A stretch of 64,000 nucleotides of DNA from Erythrobacteraceae bacterium Alg239-R51 (GCA_947331495.1 CAMZOI010000001.1:1736001-1800000); one strand, 5' to 3'. Shown: positions 49,541-59,005, numbered from the stretch's first letter. Translations and numbers: made by a program. Notes: generated from the letters alone by a model not told the origin.

Positions 49541-49550
49541 GGCGCAGGCG

Positions 49551-50429
49551 CTAGTCCGAAGCGGCACGCTGGGCAAGAGGATGGCGTTCATTGACCAGTT
49601 TCACGAGCCGCTGCGCATCAACATGCGTGTATATCTGCGTGGTCGAAATATCCGCGTGACCGAGCAGGGTCTGCAACGCCCGCAAGTCTGCCCCACCCTC
49701 GAGAAGATGCGTAGCAAAGGCATGGCGTAGCACATGCGGGCTGAGTTTTTCCGGCGGCAGGTCCGCGCGCGCGGCCAGCTCCTTCAGTAGCTGAAACAGC
49801 CGAATGCGTGAAAGATGTCCGGTCCGGGAGGGGAAGAGCCATGGCGAACCCGAATTTCTCAGGCGTAACCATCGGGAAAGTGCCCGCTTGGCAGGATGGC
49901 TTACCGGGACTAGCCGGGCATGCCCCCCTTTCCCTGTAACAGTCAGGAATGGTTCGTCCCGCGGAACAGCCGACAAGGGAAGAGAAACAAGCTCGCTGGC
50001 GCGCAAGCCCGAACCATAGAGAAACTCGAGCAACACCAGAAGGCGGACCGCCAAGGGTCGCTCGCTCGCCGCTTCACTCTCTGCCTGGCGAAAAAGGCTT
50101 TCGACCTGTTGATGAGACAGTATCTTGGGCAACGTCCGGCGTGGGGACGGTCGGGGCAAGGCGTGGCTGGGATCATCCTCGCGCAGGCCTTCGTCGATAA
50201 GGAAACCGTAAAATTGGCGCAGCGCGGAAACCTTGCGTGCCAGGGTCGACGGGGCGAGCGATGCCCAATTCTGACCGAGCCTCGCCAAATGGGTAGGCGA
50301 TGCCTTATCGAGAGAGCTATCGATCAAGCTCTCGGCCTGGGCCAGGTCGCGACCATAGGCGAGTATCGTATTGCGTGCCGCGCCTCGCTCTGCAGCGAGC
50401 ATGGCGAGAAAATCGTCGATTGCGCTCAC
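49551..50429 (-). CDS. xerD: Tyrosine recombinase XerD
   Basis: A 292-residue recombinase that resolves chromosome dimers at dif with XerC. The N-terminal SAM-like core-binding domain covers about 1-90. The catalytic domain has Arg in GLRASELVSL, LSPHVLRHAFATHLLEGGAD (His-x-x-Arg), GHADISTTQIYTHV and the Tyr in that last segment. Length and context (beside accA, no phage genes, no attachment repeats) indicate the housekeeping enzyme and not an integrase. Confidence 0.93.
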   Translation of the reverse strand: MSAIDDFLAMLAAERGAARNTILAYGRDLAQAESLIDSSLDKASPTHLARLGQNWASLAPSTLARKVSALRQFYGFLIDEGLREDDPSHALPRPSPRRTLPKILSHQQVESLFRQAESEAASERPLAVRLLVLLEFLYGSGLRASELVSLPLSAVPRDEPFLTVTGKGGHARLVPVSHPAKRALSRWLRLRNSGSPWLFPSRTGHLSRIRLFQLLKELAARADLPPEKLSPHVLRHAFATHLLEGGADLRALQTLLGHADISTTQIYTHVDAQRLVKLVNERHPLAQRAASD

Positions 50430-50430
50430 G

Positions 50431-52284
50431 TCAGGCGCGCGCGACCGCCTCTGCCGCGATCATCCGTGCTTCGGCTGCCATGCCTACCCGGCGCAGGGCC
50501 GAGACGATATGAAACAGGTGGCGTGCCGTCATTCGATCCCAATCCGCACCCTGCATACCCAGGCCGACCAGCATGGCGACCAAAGCCGCATTCTCGACCT
50601 CGGCCGCGCGGTCGATCATGCGCGTCCAGCGGGTCTGTGCGGACAGGTTCACCCCCAGGCGCGAACTGTATTCGTCCACTTCGCTTTGGCCAAGCCTGTC
50701 CAGTCCGGCGAGGCCCGCAAGCAACATTTTAGACTTGCGCTGACGGCTTGAATTGTCGGCGTCCGCGAAGCTGTCGAACTCGCCATCCGACACCTGCACG
50801 CCCTCGGCCGGATTGGCCAGCGCAAGCAAGGCCCAGCCTTGGCTTCCTGTATCGAGTGCCGACGCCCAACGCATGGCATCGCGATCGAGACCGGCAGTCA
50901 GCATGGAAGCGATCAGGGCTCCGGCATCGTCGGCGAACGTCTCATCGACCGGCATGCGGGCGGCTGCATACGCGGTGAGCGCCATCCGCCCGTAATTCGC
51001 TTCATCATCGCTCGACCAGATCTCGCGGATGGCCGATAGCCGTGCCGTTGGATCGGTATCGACATATGCCTCGCGCAAACGCGAAGCAGTCACGGCAGCG
51101 TCGCCTTCAGCAAGCTGCTCGGCGTAGATCTGCGCGTAAAGATCGACCATCGCTCGCGATGAAAAAATACCGGCCGCCGCGGCGACATCGGCTCCGCGCG
51201 CGCGCTCTGCGAGGGGAATTGCCGGCGTCAGAGCCGCGCTCTTCAGCAAGTCGGAACCAATGTTCTGCGACAGGTTTTCCGGGACAGGCTCACCCAGGGC
51301 GTTTGCCAGTGCATAGCGCCACGGGGTCAGTTCCTCGATCCCGTCCCATTCGATCGTGACTGCACGCCGACCGCGTCCGGCAGCGCCTGCAAAACGTTGT
51401 GACAGCAGCACATCGATACGTTCGCCCTCGCCTCGGTTCTGAAGCCTTCGCAAATCGTTGAGCGCACGCGTTTCTTCACCGGCATACGCGTTGCAAATTC
51501 CGGCCAGCATCCGCCATTCTGCATCATCGCGTCCGGTTTCGACCAGCCGCACCGCAGGACACGCACCGACGATGTCCGAAGAGCCGATATAGGCTTTCAC
51601 CGCCGCGTCGGCGAGTGCGGGCGTATAGTTGCCGGTGTCGACATCCTGAACCAGCGCACGAGCCGCAACGTGCTCGCCCAGGGCATTCAGAGTTCGGGCG
51701 CGAAGTGTCGCAAATTCGACCGCATCCATGCCTTCCGGCGCTTCAAGACGGCTGGCCAGCGCGCGCCGCATCAAGATATGACCCCATCGAGAGACGACCG
51801 GACCGTCGATGCCAGTCAGCACGGCGCGCACCAGCGAGGCTGGCTGTGCGGCAAGCGATCCTGTTGGCAGACCGCCTTCGGACGGGTCGATAACCCCGAC
51901 ACGCTCCATCGAACGCCTCGCAGCGGGCGGGATATCGACACGAGGTTTCAACCCGAGGAACTCGTCGAGTTCGTCGGTCGACATCTGTTCGAGTTCGCGC
52001 AGCGAAGGAAGGTCCACTGACTCGGCTCGCGCTGCCGAAGCAGCCGGGGCCGGGGTGCTCGGCAAGGGCTGGACAATCTCTCCCGACCGGGTCGGTGCAG
52101 GCCGAGGACTGGAAGTTGGCACAGGCGCTGCGGTTCTCGTTGCCGTAGGTACTGGCGTTGGCGTGGGAGAAGGTGCAGAATCATCGAAACCGGGAGGCAA
52201 CAGGTCTGCCGGACGTTCCTGCGCCAGAACGAGCGTCGATGTGAGCGCAAGGGCCGCCGTGCCAAGAAACAGACCCCGTCTCAT
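50431..52284 (-). CDS. Large exported helical-repeat protein of unknown function
   Basis: A 617-residue protein with a signal peptide (MRRGLFLGTAALALTSTLVLA) and a Pro/Thr/Ser-rich linker (about 25-80, PTPTPVPT repeats). The rest is a long Ala/Leu/Arg-rich helical region resembling tetratricopeptide or other alpha-solenoid repeats, without a confident domain. It probably sits in the periplasm or at the membrane. Its start overlaps the upstream small membrane protein by 4 bases, and xerD begins immediately after it, so the three may be one transcript. Possible SPOR/TPR-type role in envelope organisation is a guess. Confidence 0.7.
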   Translation of the reverse strand: MRRGLFLGTAALALTSTLVLAQERPADLLPPGFDDSAPSPTPTPVPTATRTAAPVPTSSPRPAPTRSGEIVQPLPSTPAPAASAARAESVDLPSLRELEQMSTDELDEFLGLKPRVDIPPAARRSMERVGVIDPSEGGLPTGSLAAQPASLVRAVLTGIDGPVVSRWGHILMRRALASRLEAPEGMDAVEFATLRARTLNALGEHVAARALVQDVDTGNYTPALADAAVKAYIGSSDIVGACPAVRLVETGRDDAEWRMLAGICNAYAGEETRALNDLRRLQNRGEGERIDVLLSQRFAGAAGRGRRAVTIEWDGIEELTPWRYALANALGEPVPENLSQNIGSDLLKSAALTPAIPLAERARGADVAAAAGIFSSRAMVDLYAQIYAEQLAEGDAAVTASRLREAYVDTDPTARLSAIREIWSSDDEANYGRMALTAYAAARMPVDETFADDAGALIASMLTAGLDRDAMRWASALDTGSQGWALLALANPAEGVQVSDGEFDSFADADNSSRQRKSKMLLAGLAGLDRLGQSEVDEYSSRLGVNLSAQTRWTRMIDRAAEVENAALVAMLVGLGMQGADWDRMTARHLFHIVSALRRVGMAAEARMIAAEAVARA

Positions 52285-52442
52285 CGGTTTTTCCCGGGCA
52301 GCACAACGGGCTCCTCGATCGGATGCAGAGCTTCTTCTCCGCCATCTACATATGCGATAATACACAGCACGACCAAAGCCAGTGCCAGAATCGCTGCGAT
52401 GCGCTGTCCGGTTATGGCCAAGTTTTTCGCGTCCCGTTCCAA
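52281..52442 (-). CDS. Small membrane protein upstream of the helical-repeat protein
   Basis: A frame starting at TTG 52442 (53 residues) or TTG 52421 (46) reads into one strong membrane helix (IAAILALALVVLCIIAYVDGG) and a short polar tail with EEALHPIEEP. The 4-base overlap with the next start supports it as a gene. AAGG about nine bases before 52442 is a modest ribosome site. It is divergent from aroK, 49 bases away. The start is uncertain. Confidence 0.55.
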   Translation of the reverse strand: MERDAKNLAITGQRIAAILALALVVLCIIAYVDGGEEALHPIEEPVVLPGKNR

Positions 52443-52490
52443 GTGGCGATACCTTGCCCCCGCCTTAGCCCATGATAAGGCGCTCCGGCA

Positions 52491-53057
52491 ATGACTGACA
52501 CACTCGAACCGACGCAACTGGAAATTGCCGACATTGCTCGCCGGCTCGATCGGACGGTCGTGCTGGTGGGCCTGATGGGTGTCGGCAAATCGACCGTCGG
52601 ACGGCGTCTGGCCACCATGCTGAACGTTAACTTCGTCGATGCTGACGAGGAGATCGAACGTTCTGCGGACCGGACTGTCAGCGAAATCTTTCAAGCGCAT
52701 GGCGAAAGCTATTTTCGCGATGGCGAGCGCCGCGTGATCGCGCGTCTGATCGAGGAAGGCCATGGCGTACTGGCAACAGGCGGCGGAGCGTTCGTGGACC
52801 CGGACACGCGCGCGCTGATCCTTGACCGCGCACTCGCCGTCTGGCTCGATTGCGATATCGATACGCTGGTCGAGCGAACCTCTCGCCGGAAAACCCGACC
52901 GCTACTGCAGAACGGGGACCCGCGCGTCATACTGACCGACTTGAAAAACCGGCGCAGCGCAGCATACGCGAAGGCCCAGCTTCATGTTGTGACCAGCGAT
53001 GGTCCGCACCAGCAGACAGCGTTGCGGATTTTGAAAGCGATCGAAGTATGGCTGTAG
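52491..53057 (+). CDS. aroK: Shikimate kinase
   Basis: A 188-residue AroK, phosphorylating shikimate in the aromatic pathway. Walker A is LVGLMGVGKSTVGRRLA, the substrate DADEEIER and FRDGERR segments follow, and GVLATGGGAF is present. A ~20-residue N-terminal extension precedes the P-loop, usual in alphaproteobacteria. It overlaps aroB by 10 bases. Confidence 0.96.
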   Translation: MTDTLEPTQLEIADIARRLDRTVVLVGLMGVGKSTVGRRLATMLNVNFVDADEEIERSADRTVSEIFQAHGESYFRDGERRVIARLIEEGHGVLATGGGAFVDPDTRALILDRALAVWLDCDIDTLVERTSRRKTRPLLQNGDPRVILTDLKNRRSAAYAKAQLHVVTSDGPHQQTALRILKAIEVWL

Positions 53058-54166
53058 TCGCTGTCGAACTCGCGGGCAGAAGCTATGAAGTCCTTGTCGG
53101 CGAGGATTTGCTCGACAGTGCGGCCGTACATGCCCGGCGTTTTATCGAACCGTATGGCAAGAGAAAAGTGCCGGTGGTGGCCGATCGCGAAGCCCGTCAC
53201 CATCACGGCGACAGGCTGGCTCATTCGCTTGCCACTAGCGGCCACGAGATTGCGTGGTTCATCGTCGAACCGGGAGAAGCTTCCAAGAGCTGGGTCGGGC
53301 TCCAAAGCCTGGTCGACTGGTTGCTTGACCAGGGAATAGCGCGCAGCGACCATGTGTTTGCCTTGGGCGGGGGTGTCGTCGGCGACCTTGCCGGCTTTGC
53401 CTGCGCCATCCTGAAGCGCGGCTGCGGGTTCGTTCAGCTGCCCACGACACTGCTGGCGCAAGTCGACAGTTCGGTGGGTGGGAAAACCGCGATCAACACG
53501 GCATTGGGTAAGAATCTCGTCGGCGCTTTTCACCAACCCTCGCTCGTGTTGGCCGACCTTTCTACGCTTTCTACCTTGCCCGCGCGCGAGCTGCGCGCTG
53601 GCTACGCCGAGATCCTCAAATATGGGATACTGGGCGATAGCGTCTTTTTCGAGTGGCTTGAGGAGCGTGGCGATGCGGTGCTTGCGCTCGAGCCCGAGGC
53701 TCTGGAGCACGCCGTCACTGTCAGCGTCTCTGCCAAGGCGCGTATAGTTGCCGAGGACGAACGCGAGACCATTGGTGCACGGGCCCTGTTGAATCTTGGC
53801 CATACGTTCGGCCATGCCCTGGAGGCCGCCACGGGTTTCTCGGATCGTCTATTGCATGGCGAAGCGGTGGCGCTGGGCATGGTTCTAGCCGCCCGTTACT
53901 CCGCGCGAATGGGTTTTATTGCACATGGCGATGCCGAGCGGATCACCGGGTTGGTGGACGCAGCCGGGCTGCCAGCAGAAATCGCGGCCCTGAACCTTGG
54001 CTGTGACGGCCAAAGCTTGGTCGGTTATATGTTGCACGACAAGAAAATGGATGCCGGCACGTTACCGTTCATCCTGTTGCACGAGATTGGGGCGGCCTAT
54101 CTCGACCGTAATGTCAAACTCGATGACGTCTCGGCTTTTCTGGACGAGCAACTCAAGGTGCATTGA
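53048..54166 (+). CDS. aroB: 3-Dehydroquinate synthase
   Basis: A 372-residue AroB, the second step of the shikimate pathway (DAHP to 3-dehydroquinate, NAD and zinc dependent). FALGGGVVGDLAGFACAILKRG is the NAD-binding loop. The conserved PTTLLAQVDSSVGGKTAINT and zinc-binding LNLGHTFGHALE and HGEAVALGMVLAA are present. The ATG at 53048 lies inside the end of aroK, so the two are coupled. Convergent with the small hypothetical at 54202. Confidence 0.97.
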   Translation: MAVVAVELAGRSYEVLVGEDLLDSAAVHARRFIEPYGKRKVPVVADREARHHHGDRLAHSLATSGHEIAWFIVEPGEASKSWVGLQSLVDWLLDQGIARSDHVFALGGGVVGDLAGFACAILKRGCGFVQLPTTLLAQVDSSVGGKTAINTALGKNLVGAFHQPSLVLADLSTLSTLPARELRAGYAEILKYGILGDSVFFEWLEERGDAVLALEPEALEHAVTVSVSAKARIVAEDERETIGARALLNLGHTFGHALEAATGFSDRLLHGEAVALGMVLAARYSARMGFIAHGDAERITGLVDAAGLPAEIAALNLGCDGQSLVGYMLHDKKMDAGTLPFILLHEIGAAYLDRNVKLDDVSAFLDEQLKVH

Positions 54167-54201
54167 TTTGTCAGATGCTGTTTGGGTTTGCGAGACAGCA
54201 A

Positions 54202-54462
54202 TCAAACTGCACGCGGTTCCAACCGTGCAACCTTCGAGCCCGGATCAACCGCCTGACACTCTGCAATCATCGCATCATGTTCCACCAACAGCCGTTCGAT
54301 CTCTGTGCGTCGTTCAAGGATCATGTGGGCTATACCTGGCGCAAGGCTCTCCCCGTCGCCAATCTTTCCCAGAACGGTCGCAAGATCGCTGACCGTCGCA
54401 TCTTCGGGTGTCTTGTAAAAATGCCCTTTGCCGTCGAAAAACCCTGTTCCCCTGTAGGCCAT
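54202..54462 (-). CDS. Conserved-looking 86-residue hypothetical protein
   Basis: A soluble protein opening AYRGTGFFDGKGHFYKTPED, with a middle LATVLGKIGDGESLAPGIAH and a C-terminal helix rich in Glu/Arg. Composition and convincing folding pattern support a real gene, and it is the only gene in the gap between aroB and pccA. No family name is certain; I think similar proteins occur in relatives, but cannot check. Upstream (54463-54641) is AT-richer and likely carries its promoter; no other gene is seen there. Confidence 0.65.
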   Translation of the reverse strand: MAYRGTGFFDGKGHFYKTPEDATVSDLATVLGKIGDGESLAPGIAHMILERRTEIERLLVEHDAMIAECQAVDPGSKVARLEPRAV

Positions 54463-54641
54463 GCCTGAACTCCTGTGCGTGTTGCTTCAGAAGCGACTCG
54501 AAGGTGGATTATCTCCCGGTTTCACGCATCGCGAAAGCGGTTTAACCACATTATCACCTTACGACGCAGAAAATTGTAAGATTGCATTAAAGTCCAGTTA
54601 CACAATTGCGTCCTGGTTTAACAAAGCTGCTGGTTTCGAGC

Positions 54642-56708
54642 TTATTCCAGTTCGAGGATAACTTCGTCGACAGCAAGACTGTCTCCTTCGGCAGCATTGA
54701 TCTTGGCCACTGTGGCCTGCTTTTCGGCGCGCAGGATGTTCTCCATCTTCATCGCCTCGACTGTCGCGAGCGGCTGGCCAGGCTGGACCTCTTCGCCCTC
54801 GCCGACGTGTAGCTTCACGAGCAGACCCGGCATCGGGCAGATCAGCATCCTGGAAAGATCGGGCGGCTCCTTCTCGATCATGTGACTTGCCAGGTTGGCG
54901 ATGCGGCTCTGGAGGATGCGCAACCGGTGCGACGCTCCGCGCGTGATGACCGTATAACCGGTGCGTGTCGGTTCGAGCTGAAGGCCGTAGGTTTCAAGCG
55001 GACCTGCATCCTCGTCGGCGTCTTTGGCGAACAACGCCACTGCCACGAAGCGGTCGCCGGGCGTATAGGCCAATTCGAGCGCGACCGGATCACCGTCGAC
55101 CGTTATCGCATCCTCTTCCAGCCGGACATCATGCGTGCTCGAGCCTTCTTCGCGCTGGCCGATGCGGATGGTCCATTCGCCCGGTGCGTAGTAATCCTTG
55201 CCAAGCTGCTGGTCGACCCGTCGCGCCCTGTCGGCATCGGCGGTGGCAATTACACCGCCAACTGCCGCCAGCACGCGCGTCAGCTGTTGCGAAGCGGGTG
55301 CGCCTTCGAAGCCTTCGGGGTATTCCTCGGCAATGAACCCGGTGGTCAGTTCGCCCGAACGGAAGCGGGGATGCTGCATGATCGCGCTGAGGAAGTCGAC
55401 ATTGTGTCCCAAGCCGCGGATTTCGAACGCGTCGAGTGCTGCGACCTGAAGATCGGCCGCCTCATCGCGGGTTTCGCCCCACGTTACCAGCTTGGCGATC
55501 ATCGGATCGTAGAACATCGACACCTCGCCGCCTTCGAAGACGCCGTCATCCACGCGCACGCCGCCGACACCGCGACGGCCATTCTCCGCGCCATCGTCGG
55601 CCCATGGCTCTACCGGGGGCTGGTAGCGCACCAGACGCCCGATGGATGGCAGGAACCCGCGATAGGGGTCTTCGGCATAGACGCGGTTCTCGATTGCCCA
55701 GCCGTCGATACCAACATCATCCTGCGTCATGGCGAGTTTTTCACCCGCGGCGACGCGGATCATCTGTTCGACCAGGTCGACGCCAGTGATCGCTTCGGTG
55801 ACAGGATGCTCCACCTGCAGGCGGGTGTTCATTTCGAGGAAGTAAAAGCTTTCGCCGGTCGGGTCCGCGCCCGAAACGATCAGTTCGACCGTACCGGCGC
55901 TATGGTAGTTCACTGCCTTGGACAGAGCGACGCATTGCTCGCCCATGGCCTTGCGCATCCTGGGCGTCACGAACGGGGACGGTGCTTCCTCGACCACCTT
56001 CTGGTGCCGCCGTTGGATCGAACATTCGCGCTCGTTGAGGTAGATCACGTTGCCGTGCTTGTCGCCGAGGATCTGGATCTCGATATGGCGCGGGTTCTCG
56101 ATGAACTTCTCGATGAAGACGCGGTCGTCGCCGAAGGAATTGAGGCCTTCGCGCTTGGTCGCCTCGAAGCCTTCGCGCACGTCCTTCTCACTCCAGGCGA
56201 GGCGCATGCCCTTGCCGCCGCCCCCGGCGCTGGCCTTCATCATCACAGGATAGCCGATCTCGTCGCTGATCTCGACCGCGTGGTCGGTATCGCGGATTTC
56301 GCCGACGAAGCCGGGGACGACATTGACCCCCGCTTCGCGCGCCAGCTTCTTGCTCTCGATCTTGTCGCCCATTGCCGCAATCGCGTTGGCAGGCGGGCCG
56401 ATGAAAGCGATGTTTTCCTTCGCCAGCGCTTCCACGAAACTCGCGCGTTCGGACAGGAAGCCGTAGCCTGGATGCACCGCTTCTGCGCCGGTCTGCTTTG
56501 CGGCCTCGATTATCTTGTCCGCGACCAGATAGCTCTCGGCAGCGGCGGCCGGCCCGATATGCACCGCCTCGTCGGCCATGCGCACGAAAGGCGCGCGGGC
56601 ATCGGCATCGGAGTACACCGCGACCGTGGCAATACCCATGCGCTTGGCCGTCTTGATGACCCGGCAGGCGATCTCGCCGCGATTGGCAATGAGGATTTTC
56701 TTGAACAT
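54642..56708 (-). CDS. pccA: Propionyl-CoA carboxylase, alpha (biotin carboxylase/BCCP) subunit
   Basis: A 688-residue protein: N-terminal biotin carboxylase (KILIANRGEIACRVIKTAKR, then ASAGGGGKGMRLAW and EMNTRLQVEHPVTE), a middle BT-like domain (about 460-600), and a C-terminal biotinyl domain with biotinylated Lys in ATVEAMKMENILRA. The length and fused biotinyl domain favour propionyl-CoA (or another acyl-CoA) over acetyl-CoA carboxylase. With mce and mutA upstream it makes the propionyl-CoA pathway. Its ATG overlaps the LprI-like stop by one base (TGATG). Confidence 0.93.
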   Translation of the reverse strand: MFKKILIANRGEIACRVIKTAKRMGIATVAVYSDADARAPFVRMADEAVHIGPAAAAESYLVADKIIEAAKQTGAEAVHPGYGFLSERASFVEALAKENIAFIGPPANAIAAMGDKIESKKLAREAGVNVVPGFVGEIRDTDHAVEISDEIGYPVMMKASAGGGGKGMRLAWSEKDVREGFEATKREGLNSFGDDRVFIEKFIENPRHIEIQILGDKHGNVIYLNERECSIQRRHQKVVEEAPSPFVTPRMRKAMGEQCVALSKAVNYHSAGTVELIVSGADPTGESFYFLEMNTRLQVEHPVTEAITGVDLVEQMIRVAAGEKLAMTQDDVGIDGWAIENRVYAEDPYRGFLPSIGRLVRYQPPVEPWADDGAENGRRGVGGVRVDDGVFEGGEVSMFYDPMIAKLVTWGETRDEAADLQVAALDAFEIRGLGHNVDFLSAIMQHPRFRSGELTTGFIAEEYPEGFEGAPASQQLTRVLAAVGGVIATADADRARRVDQQLGKDYYAPGEWTIRIGQREEGSSTHDVRLEEDAITVDGDPVALELAYTPGDRFVAVALFAKDADEDAGPLETYGLQLEPTRTGYTVITRGASHRLRILQSRIANLASHMIEKEPPDLSRMLICPMPGLLVKLHVGEGEEVQPGQPLATVEAMKMENILRAEKQATVAKINAAEGDSLAVDEVILELE

Positions 56709-57112
56709 CAGTTTGGTTGGTCCGCATATTGGCGCAGCAGCTCGGTGCGTGCGAGGGTGAGGTCTTCCATGCAATTGTTCTGGACCAGCGGCCAGATCGT
56801 GCCGCTCGTCTCGGTGCGTGATCCGTTGACTGCTAGGCAGTGCGCATCGCGATAGGCGAGCCACTTGCGTTGCGCTTCGAGAAGTCGGGCGTGATGGTCG
56901 TCCGGTCCGTCATATTCCGCGCTTTGTCGGTCCATCTTGTCGGCGACGGCTGTGGCGCGCGCCCAATGTTCGTTCAGCGCGGCATCAGCCTCGCGTAGAT
57001 CCTCGTAGGAACAGATGTTGAGCGCAGCCTGCGTGGCGGGGTCTGCGCAATCGGCGTCGGGTCCATCAGCCTGAGCGCCGACATGTAACAGGAATAACGC
57101 GGTCAGGATCAT
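56708..57112 (-). CDS. LprI-like (DUF1311) secreted protein
   Basis: A 134-residue protein with a short signal peptide (LTALFLLHVGAQA), then the LprI/DUF1311 pattern: Cys pair (DADCADPATQAALNICS), ALNEHWAR, AQRKWLAYRDAHC and NNCMEDLTLARTE. Family members are small periplasmic proteins, some inhibiting lysozyme; whether this one does is unknown. Its presence in the propionyl-CoA operon has no obvious reason. It is coupled to both neighbours by overlaps. Confidence 0.82.
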   Translation of the reverse strand: MILTALFLLHVGAQADGPDADCADPATQAALNICSYEDLREADAALNEHWARATAVADKMDRQSAEYDGPDDHHARLLEAQRKWLAYRDAHCLAVNGSRTETSGTIWPLVQNNCMEDLTLARTELLRQYADQPN

Positions 57113-57183
57113 CGGTCCGCCCCCACGGCTGTCGCAAGCGCAGATGTCTGCGCGCGTATCAGCGGGGCGGACATGATGGTCAT
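57109..57183 (-). CDS. 24-codon coupling ORF between bioB and the LprI-like gene
   Basis: An ATG at 57183 overlaps the bioB stop (ATGA), and the frame's TGA at 57111-57109 overlaps the next ATG (57112), giving a 24-residue peptide rich in Ala. Both overlaps are exact. It may be a translational bridge or a gene remnant. No ribosome site of its own is obvious. Confidence 0.35.
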   Translation of the reverse strand: MTIMSAPLIRAQTSALATAVGADR

Positions 57184-58190
57184 TCGGCCAACTCCATCTG
57201 TGCTTCGCGGCGCATCGGCTCTTCGCTCTCTAACGTCGTCAGCCCCAGCTTCGCAAACAAGGCCGCGTCGCTGTCGTCGCCCGCATTGGGCGCGGTGAGC
57301 AGCTTGTCGCCGGTGAAGATCGAGTTCGCGCCTGCCATGAAGCATAGCGCCTGCGTGGCTTCGGACATGCTTTCACGGCCCGCGCTCAACCGCACCATGC
57401 TCATCGGCATACAGATGCGCGCCACGGCCACGGTGCGGACGAATTCGATATCGTCGATCTTCGCGAGCGGCGTGTCGGCCAGCATGTCGCCCAGCACCGT
57501 GCCCTTGACCGGCACCAGCGCGTTGACCGGCACGCTTTCGGGATGCCGCTCCAGCGTGGCGAGCGTGTGGACGAAGCCGACGCGGTCCTCGCGCGTTTCG
57601 CCCATGCCCACGATCCCGCCGCTGCAAACGTTGATCCCCGCATCGCGCACGTTCTGGAGCGTATCGAGCCGGTCCTGATAGTTGCGCGTCGAGATCACGC
57701 GCTCGTAATATTCCGGCCCAGTATCGACATTGTGGTTATAATAGTCGAGCCCCGCTTCCTTGAGCATATCCGCCTGTTTCGGCGTCAGCATGCCCAGCGT
57801 CATGCAGGTCTCCAGCCCCATGTCGCGCACGCCCTTCACGATCTCGACGATCGCGGGCATGTCCCTGTCCTTGGGGTTGCGCCAGGCCGCGCCCATGCAG
57901 AAACGCTGACTGCCCGCATCCTTGGCCTGCGCCGCGCGCTGGAGGACCGATTGCACCTCCATCAGCTTGGTCGCCTCGACGCCAGAATCCGCCTTCACCG
58001 ATTGCGAGCAATAGCCGCAATCCTCCGGACATCCGCCGGTCTTGATCGACAGCAACGTGCAGAGCTGGATCTGCTCGGGCGGGTGGTACTCGCGGTGGAC
58101 TGTGGCTGCACGGAACAGCAGCTCGGTGAAGGGAAGATCGAAGAGGCCCGCGATCTCCTCGCGGGTCCAGTCGGTGCGGATTTGGGTCAT
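57180..58190 (-). CDS. bioB: Biotin synthase
   Basis: A 336-residue radical-SAM enzyme inserting sulfur into dethiobiotin. The cluster motif [13 protein letters not shown] (CxxxCxxC) sits near residues 52-64, the [20 protein letters not shown] block near 150, and the second-cluster ligand Arg region in [17 protein letters not shown]. Its place between mutA and pccA links biotin supply to the biotin-dependent carboxylase. The rest of the bio operon is absent. The ASCH gene ends 8 bases upstream. Confidence 0.96.
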   Translation of the reverse strand: MTQIRTDWTREEIAGLFDLPFTELLFRAATVHREYHPPEQIQLCTLLSIKTGGCPEDCGYCSQSVKADSGVEATKLMEVQSVLQRAAQAKDAGSQRFCMGAAWRNPKDRDMPAIVEIVKGVRDMGLETCMTLGMLTPKQADMLKEAGLDYYNHNVDTGPEYYERVISTRNYQDRLDTLQNVRDAGINVCSGGIVGMGETREDRVGFVHTLATLERHPESVPVNALVPVKGTVLGDMLADTPLAKIDDIEFVRTVAVARICMPMSMVRLSAGRESMSEATQALCFMAGANSIFTGDKLLTAPNAGDDSDAALFAKLGLTTLESEEPMRREAQMELAE

Positions 58191-58197
58191 AAAGTAA

Positions 58198-58854
58198 TTA
58201 ATCCTCGACCAATGTCATATTTGCAAACGAAGGGTCGAGTAGTCCGGCGATCGCACCACAGACCAAACCGCCGATAAGGCAACTCAAAAAAAGCGCAAAA
58301 CTAAACATTCCAGTTAAGACCCAGTAAGGTAATGAGAGCAGGACCACGAGCTCCAATAGAATTGCTAGGAAGGCAATCAGCCCAGCAATAACGTTTCTTT
58401 CTAGATTAAACTTTTCAGTTGAAAACTTGCGGTTGGCCCATTCGGTATTAATCAGTTCCACTTTAGATTTAGAACTTTGACTCATGGTTTCAGGAGGCTG
58501 AGTTGATAGAGAATCCAATTTAACCCAAGTCACAGCGCCGGATTTATGTTCGTAGGCAATCGGCTTAGAAAGCTTCTCGACCCGATCTAAAACCCAAGGG
58601 GTGAACCACTTGAAGTCTTGCTTGTGTGAAATGGCGTCGGGGACTCGATGTTTGTCATAAAACTTCGAATAATTCGAAGGTGTTAGAGGATCTAAAACAT
58701 CGACCAAATCGGCGTAGCCAACAATTCGTCCGCTGCCTTTCCGGATCAACGCAATCCGACCGCGCTTTGTCGTCTTGCGTGAACGCATTTCCCAGATTTT
58801 TTTCCCGTTTAGAATGTCGGAAATATAGGGTTCTGCGATAATCAAACCATCCAT
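58198..58854 (-). CDS. ASCH-domain protein fused to a two-helix membrane anchor
   Basis: A 218-residue protein. Residues 1-95 look like an ASCH/PUA-type RNA-binding domain ([19 protein letters not shown], then [18 protein letters not shown] and [17 protein letters not shown]). After a linker (110-150), two hydrophobic helices (about 155-176 and 179-205) would anchor it in the membrane. The gene is markedly more AT-rich than its neighbours, a sign of transfer. Its ATG overlaps the stop of the mutA-tail fragment (TAATG), so it depends on that fragment for translation. No known function; ASCH proteins bind RNA or act as small hydrolases. Confidence 0.75.
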   Translation of the reverse strand: MDGLIIAEPYISDILNGKKIWEMRSRKTTKRGRIALIRKGSGRIVGYADLVDVLDPLTPSNYSKFYDKHRVPDAISHKQDFKWFTPWVLDRVEKLSKPIAYEHKSGAVTWVKLDSLSTQPPETMSQSSKSKVELINTEWANRKFSTEKFNLERNVIAGLIAFLAILLELVVLLSLPYWVLTGMFSFALFLSCLIGGLVCGAIAGLLDPSFANMTLVED

Positions 58855-59000
58855 TATTTTGCTGCCTCCAAATCCTCGCCCGCAGGCGGCATGTCGTGCC
58901 CCCGCATGCGCAGCGCGTCCGCCGCGCATTCGACCACGTTGCTACCCGGGCCGTAAATGCCCTGCACCCCGGCATCGCGCAGCTTTGCTTCCGGCAACAT
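58854..59000 (-). pseudogene. Duplicated C-terminal fragment of methylmalonyl-CoA mutase
   Basis: A 48-codon frame (ATG 59000, TAA 58854) with [20 protein letters not shown] and RGHDMPPAGEDLEAAK, matching the last ~45 residues of MutA ([33 protein letters not shown]). At the DNA level the copies agree in most positions but differ at about one base in eight by eye. It starts 5 bases after the metY stop. It cannot fold as a B12 domain alone. It is probably a remnant carried with the ASCH gene or left by metY insertion. Confidence 0.85.
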
Positions 59001-59005
59001 GCCCG

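Noticed and set aside
49551..50429. Integrase of a mobile element
   Set aside because: Length and motifs are those of XerD, next to accA, with no attachment repeats or cargo.
54882..56855. 657-codon plus-strand frame over pccA
   Set aside because: Antisense shadow of a full-length biotin carboxylase gene; no domain.
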